Below are positions 57,979-64,000 of a DNA stretch of 64,000 nucleotides, one piece after another. Origin of the DNA: Catellatospora coxensis (GTDB lineage: Bacteria; Actinomycetota; Actinomycetes; Mycobacteriales; Micromonosporaceae); contig NZ_BONI01000023.1 of the NCBI RefSeq assembly GCF_016862635.1, forward strand, positions 1-64,000. Reading direction: 5' to 3'. Every line of letters begins with the position of its first letter. Positions within the stretch are counted from its first letter, which is position 1. The notes beneath the pieces were generated by a model. That model saw only the letters and a program-made list of their open reading frames with translations. It had not been told where the DNA came from and searched no databases. A program made the position numbers and the translations under genes.

Positions 57979-59883
57979 ATGGTCGAGCGCAGGCGGATTC
58001 TTCAGGCGACGGCTGCCATCGGCGCCGCCGCGGTGCTGTCCCAGCAGGGCGGCTGGGCCTGGGCGGCGAAGCAGGGCCGGGCGGGCACGCTGAATCCGAA
58101 ACGGATCCGCAAGTACGCCACACCGCTCACCGTGCCGCAGGTCCTGTCGCCCGCGCGCGACGAGGCGCGCGGCCCGGCCCACTACCGGATCGGCGTACGC
58201 CAGTTCCGCCAGCAGATCCTGCCCAAGGGGATGCCCCGCACGACCGTATGGGGCTACGGCGACGTGTCGAAGGCGGGCGCCTTCCGCAGCCCGTCGGGCA
58301 CCATCGAGGCGACCGTGGACCGACCGGTGCGCGTCACCTGGGTCAACGAACTCGTCGACGCCGCCGGCGACTTCCGCCCGCACCTGCTGGCGGTGGACCC
58401 CACGCTGCACTGGGCCAACCCGCCGGGCGGCACCGCGGGCCGCGACACCCGGCCGGCCTTCACCGCGACCCCGGGTTCCTACCGGGGGCCGGTGCCGATC
58501 GTCACGCACCTGCACGGCGGGCGCTCACTGGAGGACAGCTGCGGCTACCCGGAGGCCTGGTACCTGCCGAAGGCCCGGAACATCCCGGGCGGCCACGCCA
58601 CCGTCGGCACCTTCTACGACGAGTTCGGCGCGGAGTTCGCCCGGCGCCACGGCGTCGCCTGGCAGCCGGGCTCGGCGACCTTCCACTACGGCAACGACCA
58701 GCGCGCGGCGACGCTCTGGTATCACGACCACGCCCTCGGCATGACCCGCGTCAACGTGTACGCCGGCCTGTCCGGCTTCTACCTGCTGCGCGGCGGCGAC
58801 GCCGACCTGCCGCCGGGCGTGCTCCCGGGGCCCGCGCCCAGACCCGGCGACCGGCCCGGCACCCGTTACTACGAGATCCCGCTCATGGTGCAGGACCGCT
58901 CCTTCAACAAGGACGGCTCGCTGTTCTACCCGGACAGCCGCGCCTTCACCGACAGCGCGGGACCGTACATTCCGGACGGACCGTTCCCGCCGATCTGGAA
59001 CCCGGCGTTCCTCGCCGACACGATGACGGTCAACGGCAGCACCTGGCCGGTACTGGAGGTCGAACCGCGCCGCTACCGGCTGCGCCTGCTCAACGGCTGC
59101 AACAGCCGGGTACTGATCATGAAGATCGTGACCGATCCGCTGGCGCACCGGCCCGCGCCGCCGGCACTGCCCCTCTGGCAGATCGGCAACGACGGCGGCT
59201 TCCTGCCCGAGCCGGTGTCGCAGCGGCAGCTGCTGCTGGGCCCCGCGGAGCGCGCCGACGTCATCGTCGACTTCACCGGGCTGCGCGAGGGCACCGAGCT
59301 GTATCTGATCAACGAGGGGCCGGACAAGCTCTGCGGCGACGACTTCGACCCGTCGCACCCGGCCACCACCGGCCAGATCATGAAGTTCACCGTCGGGCGG
59401 CTGACCGGCAAGGACCGCAGCGTGCCGCCCGAGGAGCTGGACCTGCCCCGGACCCGGCCGCTGGGCCGGGCGGACAAGACCCGGCGGCTGGCCCTGGACG
59501 AGCAGCTCGGGAACGACCACTCGGTCAAGATGATGCTCTGCACCATCGACGAGCACGGGCAGGCCGTGCCGAAGCACTGGCACGACCCGATCACCGAGCA
59601 GCCGGCGCTGCACGCCACGGAGGTCTGGGAGCTGCACAACTGGAGCGCGCACGTGCACCCGGTACACCTGCACGTGGTGCAGTTCGAGGTCCTCGGCCGG
59701 GGCAAGGACGGCCACCAGCCGCCCCGGGCCGGCGACCGCGGGCTGAAGGACACCGTGCTCACCTTCCCGGGCGAGATCACCCGGGTGAAGGCGGTCTTCG
59801 ACCTGGCCGGCCGCTACGTGTGGCACTGCCACCTGCTCGAACACGAGGACAACGACATGATGCGGCCGTTCCGGGTGGGCTGA
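57979..59883 (+). CDS. Multicopper oxidase, CotA/bilirubin-oxidase-like, Tat-exported
   Basis: A 634-aa multicopper oxidase with a twin-Arg start (MVERRRILQATAAIGAA) for folded export. The four copper-ligand motifs are present in order: HLHGG, WYHDHALG, HPVHLHVVQF and HCHLLEHEDNDMM; the final Met is the axial T1 ligand position. Such enzymes oxidise phenols, metals or bilirubin with O2. GGAAGG precedes the ATG at 57979. It faces a second multicopper oxidase gene across a small secreted-protein gene. Confidence 0.94.
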   Translation: MVERRRILQATAAIGAAAVLSQQGGWAWAAKQGRAGTLNPKRIRKYATPLTVPQVLSPARDEARGPAHYRIGVRQFRQQILPKGMPRTTVWGYGDVSKAGAFRSPSGTIEATVDRPVRVTWVNELVDAAGDFRPHLLAVDPTLHWANPPGGTAGRDTRPAFTATPGSYRGPVPIVTHLHGGRSLEDSCGYPEAWYLPKARNIPGGHATVGTFYDEFGAEFARRHGVAWQPGSATFHYGNDQRAATLWYHDHALGMTRVNVYAGLSGFYLLRGGDADLPPGVLPGPAPRPGDRPGTRYYEIPLMVQDRSFNKDGSLFYPDSRAFTDSAGPYIPDGPFPPIWNPAFLADTMTVNGSTWPVLEVEPRRYRLRLLNGCNSRVLIMKIVTDPLAHRPAPPALPLWQIGNDGGFLPEPVSQRQLLLGPAERADVIVDFTGLREGTELYLINEGPDKLCGDDFDPSHPATTGQIMKFTVGRLTGKDRSVPPEELDLPRTRPLGRADKTRRLALDEQLGNDHSVKMMLCTIDEHGQAVPKHWHDPITEQPALHATEVWELHNWSAHVHPVHLHVVQFEVLGRGKDGHQPPRAGDRGLKDTVLTFPGEITRVKAVFDLAGRYVWHCHLLEHEDNDMMRPFRVG

Positions 59884-59940
59884 GCGCGGGCTGACCATAT
59901 GGACGATGGTGACTGCCTGAAGAATAGTTACGATCTCGCC

Positions 59941-60237
59941 ATGAACATTCGTAGGTATCTTGCAGCTTCGGCAGTGGCGCTCTTGGTCCCGCTGGTCACG
60001 GCCGTGACCGCGAGCCCGGCCCAGGCGGTCTCCCTCGTCGAGTGCGAATCGCACGCGAGCTGGTACGACTGCGACATCCAGCCCGGCTACTACGTCTCGG
60101 CGTGGTACGTCGACGGTGTGCAGGTCGGCTGGCCCAGCGGCCCGTGCGTGCCCGGGACCCGCCACACGGTGCGCGCGGACTGGGACACCGGCTCCAACAG
60201 CGGCACCGCCCGGGCCACCTTCACCTGCCGGGCCTGA
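59941..60237 (+). CDS. Small secreted Cys-containing protein
   Basis: A 98-aa protein with a clear signal peptide (MNIRRYLAASAVALL, cleavage after PAQA near residue 29). The mature part of about 69 residues has four Cys and many aromatic residues (SWYDCDIQPGYYVSAWYVDG), implying a small disulfide-bonded beta domain. No family assigned. It is 57 bp after the first multicopper oxidase. Confidence 0.8.
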   Translation: MNIRRYLAASAVALLVPLVTAVTASPAQAVSLVECESHASWYDCDIQPGYYVSAWYVDGVQVGWPSGPCVPGTRHTVRADWDTGSNSGTARATFTCRA

Positions 60238-60255
60238 TCCCCGTCGGAGACAGCA

Positions 60256-60287
60256 GGCGGCACCCGCACCTGGACGCGGGTGCCGCC
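60256..60287. terminator. Bidirectional terminator hairpin
   Basis: GGCGGCACCCGC (60256-60267) pairs perfectly with GCGGGTGCCGCC (60276-60287), between the convergent small secreted-protein and second oxidase genes. Confidence 0.8.
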
Positions 60288-60297
60288 GGACCGCCGG

Positions 60298-62187
60298 TCA
60301 GCCGTGGTGGCCGCCCTTGACGATCGTCCATGGGCGCATCAGGTCGTCGTCCTCGTGCTCGAAGATGTGGCAGTGGTGGATGTACGTCGCCGGGAGTTGC
60401 GCGCCGCTGTCCGGGATCGACGCGATGTCCCGCGTCGGCGGGTGGATGTCCGGGATGATGATCCGGGTGACCATCTCCGAATAGGCCTTGACGACGTCCT
60501 TGTTGGACCCCGCCTCGTCCGGTTCCGGCGGGATGGGCGGGCCGGTGAAGTAGTCCGCCACGTCCGGGAAGTCCTCCTTCTTGCGCCCGCCGAAGACCCA
60601 CTTGTCGTACTGGGCCTGGTAGCCGGCCGCGTCGATCGGCTGCCGGTTGAGCACCTGGAAGTTGACGAGGTGGACGTGCATCGGGTGGGCGTCGTGGTTC
60701 GGGTTGATGTACTCCCAGATCTCGGTCGAGCCCGCCTTGACGAAGTCCTCGGACGGCTCCATGAACGGGATCGCGTTGAGCGTCATGGTCCGGAACAGCA
60801 CGTGCTGGTAGATGACCCACTGCCGCCGGCGGGTGTGCCGGGTCGGCTCCACCGGCGGGTTCACCTTGAGCCCGAGCCGGTCCGGCGGCGCGGTCCCGTC
60901 CCGGCCCGACAGCTGTTTCGTGACCTTGAACTGCATGACCTCGGTGATCTCCGGTCCTTCGCCCGGCACGCCGGGGAAGTGCACCGGCGCGTTGAAGTTG
61001 CGCATGGTGACCGTCGTGTTCACGGGCAGCCCGGTGAAGTCGATGATCAGGTCGTACCGCTCGGCCGGTCCGATCAGGAAGCTCAGCATCCGCAGCGGGG
61101 CGCGCTGGCCGCTGTCGGTGCCGATCAGCCAGAACGGCAGCTCGGGCTGGGGCATCACGTCGGTGGGGTAGACGTCGAACCGCAGCCGCCAGAAGCGCTC
61201 GTTCGAGGCGTTGAGCACCCGCAACCGGTAACGCCGCTGCTCGACGGCCAGGAAGGGGAACGCCTTGCCGTTGACGACCGGGGTGTCCTCGCCCTCCTGC
61301 TGCATCATGGTGTACGCGAGCGAGCCGTCGGCGAGGAAGGTCCGGTCCTGCAGGATGAGCGGGATCTCGTACTCGCCCCGGGGCAGGTCGAGCTTCGCCT
61401 CCTCGCGGTCGCGGATGATGTAGAGCCCGGCCAGGCCCGCATAGCAGTTGACGCTGGTCATGCCCATGCCGTGGTCGTGATACCAGAGCAGGGCCGCGCG
61501 TTCGTGGTTGGTGTAGCCGTAGATCGCCTCGTTGCGCTTGACCCGGTGCGGTTCCAGGGTGGTGTAGCCGTCCGCGTGGATGCCGTCCGGGCTGAACGAC
61601 TGGTGCGGCATGCCGTCGGACTGCGGTGCGGTGAACCCGCCGTGGTGGTGCACGACGTTCCACACGTTGACGTCGTCGGGGAAGGGCTTGTGGGCGTGGT
61701 AGGGCGGCGGAGGCATCGGCGCCACCACGGGCTTTCCGTCGCGGATGGCGTCGATCACCTCCTGGAACAGGTGGGTGGTCGGCAGCTTGTTGCGGTACTT
61801 GACGACCGTCGGGTGGTCCTTCTGCACGGTGATGGTCGGTCCGAGGTAGCCCATGCCGATCGGCTTTCCGGGATGGCGCGGGTCCTTCGCCCAGTAGCCC
61901 CACACGGTCGCCGGCCCGAGATCCCGGTGGAAGCTCCACCTGCCCTGCCGCATCGTGTACTCGTAGTAGTCGGCCCCCGGATAAGCCTCGTGATCGGGGA
62001 CGGCTGCCAGCGGAATGGGCAGCGGGTCGACGAACTTCGCCAGCGGCGGGGTGTGTGGGATCGGGGTGTCCGTGGTGGACCCTGTCCCGTGCCCCCCGTG
62101 GCCGGGCGACGCATACGCCCGAGCCCCTGGCAGCAACGCCACGCCTCCGGCCGCACCGGCCATGAGCAACTGTCTACGCCCGACCAT
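60298..62187 (-). CDS. Second multicopper oxidase, Tat-exported
   Basis: A 629-aa multicopper oxidase starting at the ATG 62187 (VGRRQLLMAGAAGGVAL, a twin-Arg signal); an ATG 30 bp upstream is less likely. Copper motifs: HHHGG, WYHDHGMG, HPMHVHLVNF and HCHIFEHEDDDLM with an axial Met position. Compared with the other oxidase it has an extra His-rich N-terminal segment (SPGHGGHG). It may oxidise phenolics, manganese or copper. The two copies are divergent in sequence and not a recent duplication. Confidence 0.93.
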   Translation of the reverse strand: MVGRRQLLMAGAAGGVALLPGARAYASPGHGGHGTGSTTDTPIPHTPPLAKFVDPLPIPLAAVPDHEAYPGADYYEYTMRQGRWSFHRDLGPATVWGYWAKDPRHPGKPIGMGYLGPTITVQKDHPTVVKYRNKLPTTHLFQEVIDAIRDGKPVVAPMPPPPYHAHKPFPDDVNVWNVVHHHGGFTAPQSDGMPHQSFSPDGIHADGYTTLEPHRVKRNEAIYGYTNHERAALLWYHDHGMGMTSVNCYAGLAGLYIIRDREEAKLDLPRGEYEIPLILQDRTFLADGSLAYTMMQQEGEDTPVVNGKAFPFLAVEQRRYRLRVLNASNERFWRLRFDVYPTDVMPQPELPFWLIGTDSGQRAPLRMLSFLIGPAERYDLIIDFTGLPVNTTVTMRNFNAPVHFPGVPGEGPEITEVMQFKVTKQLSGRDGTAPPDRLGLKVNPPVEPTRHTRRRQWVIYQHVLFRTMTLNAIPFMEPSEDFVKAGSTEIWEYINPNHDAHPMHVHLVNFQVLNRQPIDAAGYQAQYDKWVFGGRKKEDFPDVADYFTGPPIPPEPDEAGSNKDVVKAYSEMVTRIIIPDIHPPTRDIASIPDSGAQLPATYIHHCHIFEHEDDDLMRPWTIVKGGHHG

Positions 62188-62519
62188 CTGATCCAACTTT
62201 CGCTCGCATCGGCACATCCAGCGGCGTGGCAGTTCGCCCCACGAGCCACGGCTGGCGCTCCTGCGACCCTACGAGCCGCTGACCTGCAGTTTTGGCCGCG
62301 CCACGCGGCATTTGCCCGGAAAACGCATTCACCTGCGCGTCCCGCGCCGAGGCCCGGCGTGCCACCTGACCACCGCACACACGGCTGTCCGCCACATAGC
62401 AGATAACCACCTACCAGGCATTATTCACTCATGTGACTGCTCTACCGATGGCGGACACATCGGGCCTACCGTGGAGTGACGGAAGGTAATCAGACCTGCC
62501 CGTAGCGCTGGAGGTCACC
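62188..62519. other. Intergenic region between oxidase and membrane protein genes
   Basis: This 332-bp divergent gap is less GC-rich near 62400-62450 and likely contains two promoters. A GGAGG site just before 62520 serves the rightward gene. No gene, RNA or repeat is supported. Confidence 0.5.
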
Positions 62520-62891
62520 ATGCGTCGCCTGCTCACCACCGCCGCCCTGACCATGGGGCTGGTGCTCGTCGCCTCACCCGCCTACGCGTTCGCCCACAAC
62601 AGGGTCGTCAACCCCTGGGCGCACACCATCCTGGACGTGCTCACCCTGGCCGTCGTGCTGTCGCCGATCGCGACGGCGTTCACGTGGGGCTCCCAGCACC
62701 GCGGCCGGATGCTCGCCCTGATCGCGCTCGTTCAGCTGCCGGTCGCGATCATCGCGTTCGTCCCGATCCTCAACCCGGCCCTGCACGCGGCGCTGCTCGT
62801 GGCCGCGCTGGCACTGACCGGCACGTCACTGTGGCTGGTCCGCCGCCACGCCGCGGCCACCGCGGCCGAAGCGGCCACGGTCACCGAGTAG
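62520..62891 (+). CDS. Small integral membrane protein
   Basis: A 123-aa protein with a signal-like N-terminus (MRRLLTTAALTMGLVLVASPAYA) and about three further hydrophobic segments (VLTLAVVLSPIATAF, ALIALVQLPVAIIAFVPIL, ALLVAALALTGTSLWLV). No family assigned. GGAGG lies 5 bases before the ATG. A short hairpin overlaps its stop (GAGTAGCCG with CGGCTACTC). Confidence 0.75.
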   Translation: MRRLLTTAALTMGLVLVASPAYAFAHNRVVNPWAHTILDVLTLAVVLSPIATAFTWGSQHRGRMLALIALVQLPVAIIAFVPILNPALHAALLVAALALTGTSLWLVRRHAAATAAEAATVTE

Positions 62892-62957
62892 CCGTCCCGG
62901 CTACTCCCCCCGCGCTGCTCTCCTTCCCCCGGGCAGCGCCCGGCGGCCCGCCGGCCT

Positions 62958-63347
62958 TCACGGCCTGCGGGCCGCAGTCGGGTGATCCGTCCACGATCCG
63001 TCGGCGGCCCGCACCCGCAGCCCGACCACCCGGTCGGCGTCGCGGACGAATTCGACGTCGGGGCAGCCGTCCACCACCGGACCCCAGCCCTCGTCCGCGG
63101 ACGACAGGGTGTGCGACCGGCAGTGCTTCTCGTCGACGTAACCCCAGGCCATCAGCAGGTCCCGGCCCGCCAGCGTGTAGTGGCCGACGCTGGCCAGCCG
63201 CCCGTCCGGCAGGCCGCACCGGTAGAAGCGGGCCGCCAGCTCCGGCACGGCGACGCCGTCCAGCTCGGCCTCCTCGGCGGTGCGGTGCAGCCGGTACTGG
63301 TCGAGGTCGGGAAGCCGCTGCGCTGCGATCTGCTGCGTGATGGTCAT
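62958..63347 (-). CDS. Hypothetical protein, 129 aa
   Basis: Not recognised. A soluble, mixed alpha/beta protein with LPDLDQYRLHRTAEEAELDG at its start and several conserved-looking aromatic and Cys residues (FYRCGLPDG, HCRSHTL). It lies 73 bp downstream of the YfcC-type gene and could be co-transcribed with it. Confidence 0.6.
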   Translation of the reverse strand: MTITQQIAAQRLPDLDQYRLHRTAEEAELDGVAVPELAARFYRCGLPDGRLASVGHYTLAGRDLLMAWGYVDEKHCRSHTLSSADEGWGPVVDGCPDVEFVRDADRVVGLRVRAADGSWTDHPTAARRP

Positions 63348-63420
63348 GTCGTGCTCAACGACGCGGCCACCTCGACGCTGCGACCAGGCGTTTTCCGAAC
63401 CGGACAAGGACGCGCGGCGG

Positions 63421-64000
63421 TCAGAGCAGCAGCGCGGCGAGGCCGAGCAGGACGACGGTGACCCCGGCCAGGATCGCCAGCAGGGGCCACACCCAGCGCA
63501 GGTAACGGCCGTAGGGCACCCGGGCGATGGCCAGGCCGCCCATGACGACCGCCGACGTCGGGATGAACAGGTTCATCAGGCCGGAGGCGCTCTGGTAGGC
63601 GGTGACGACCAGGTCCTGCGGCACGCCGAGGAACGACGCGAGCGGCGCCATGATCGGCATGGCGACGGTGGCCAGGCCCGACGACGACGGGATGAGGAAC
63701 GACAGCGGCAGGAACAAGGCGTACATGACGATCGAGAACGCGGCCGCGCCGACGTCGCCGAGGGCCAGTTCGGCCCAGTGCAGCACGGTGTCGGTGATCT
63801 GGCCGTTGTTCATGATCACTGTGATGCCGCGGGCGATGCCGATGATGAGCGCGACGCCCAGCAGGTCGCGGCCGCCGTCGACGAACGCCTCGGTCAGCTC
63901 GCCCTCGCGCATCCGGCCCAGCAGGCCGATGAGGATCGCGAACAGCAGGAACGAGGCGGTCATCTCCGGGAACCACCACCACAGGGTGGGCAGCGGAATG
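63421..64000 (-). CDS. YfcC-family permease, C-terminal part (partial at right edge)
   Basis: The C-terminal 192 residues or so of a polytopic transporter; the gene begins outside the window. The segment LSFLIPSSSGLATVAMPIMAPLASFLGV followed by NLFIPTSAVVMGGLAIARVPYGRYLRWVWPLL matches YfcC/DcuC-type (ArsB/NhaD superfamily) anion or amino-acid permeases. At least five TM helices are visible here. Substrate cannot be inferred. Confidence 0.85.
   Translation of the reverse strand, partial: IPLPTLWWWFPEMTASFLLFAILIGLLGRMREGELTEAFVDGGRDLLGVALIIGIARGITVIMNNGQITDTVLHWAELALGDVGAAAFSIVMYALFLPLSFLIPSSSGLATVAMPIMAPLASFLGVPQDLVVTAYQSASGLMNLFIPTSAVVMGGLAIARVPYGRYLRWVWPLLAILAGVTVVLLGLAALLL

Overview
The window is very GC-rich (I estimate above 70%), with densely packed genes, GTG and TTG starts, type I PKS, SecA2, SigE-family sigma, DUF1996, GH76 and ricin-lectin genes. 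This points to a filamentous actinomycete; Micromonosporaceae is my best inference, but no rRNA or marker gene is present to prove it.

Region 1 (1-11.5 kb) is the edge of a modular polyketide cluster. A leftward PKS gene opens with a KSQ-AT(malonyl)-ACP loading module and runs off the window inside the KS of module 1. Divergent from it are an SDR, a P450 with an overlapping ferredoxin, and a 14-TM MFS exporter, closed by a hairpin. A second unit follows: a Tat-exported bicovalent FAD oxidase, an SDR and a zinc alcohol dehydrogenase. The PKS/SDR promoter and the FAD-oxidase promoter share a paired heptamer of the TAGGGG type with 11-bp periodicity, which may mark a pathway-specific regulator encoded outside the window.

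Region 2 (11.6-14.46 kb) is furA-katG, ended by a 22-bp perfect hairpin.

Region 3 (14.46-22.66 kb, all leftward) is the most interesting part: a tight operon for an apparently uncharacterised azole-containing RiPP. A 53-residue precursor ends in CGCGCACGCGC. It is followed by a YcaO cyclodehydratase with the C-terminal PxPxP signature, two Cys-tetrad E1-like partner proteins, an unknown 175-aa protein, a GT-A-like protein, a SagB-type azoline dehydrogenase, an EpiD-like flavoprotein and a GT-B glycosyltransferase. The expected chemistry is up to six thiazoles, possible oxidative decarboxylation of the C-terminal Cys, and glycosylation. None of this precursor-to-product logic has been tested.

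Region 4 (22.9-37.7 kb) is accessory metabolism and stress functions: a secreted GH76 mannanase-type enzyme, a lipoprotein serpin, an Eis acetyltransferase, a TPR protein, a DJ-1/PfpI protein, a SigE-family sigma factor with a membrane beta-propeller partner, a PadR-GyrI fusion regulator, a GH43 enzyme, a cupin, an amidohydrolase, a methyltransferase and a VOC protein.

Region 5 (37.8-64 kb) holds an FMN reductase, a CorA-like channel with GQN in place of GMN, two DUF1996 paralogues, a YqeB-like membrane protein, a Ser/Thr kinase with a ricin-lectin ectodomain split by an apparent frameshift, an aldo/keto reductase, an alpha/beta hydrolase, a TetR regulator divergent from a quinone oxidoreductase over a clear operator, a VanY-like peptidase, SecA2, a zinc protease with a ricin lectin, two multicopper oxidases around a small secreted Cys-rich protein, and the C-terminal part of a YfcC-type permease at the right edge. 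No tRNA, rRNA, CRISPR array, transposase or integrase was found.
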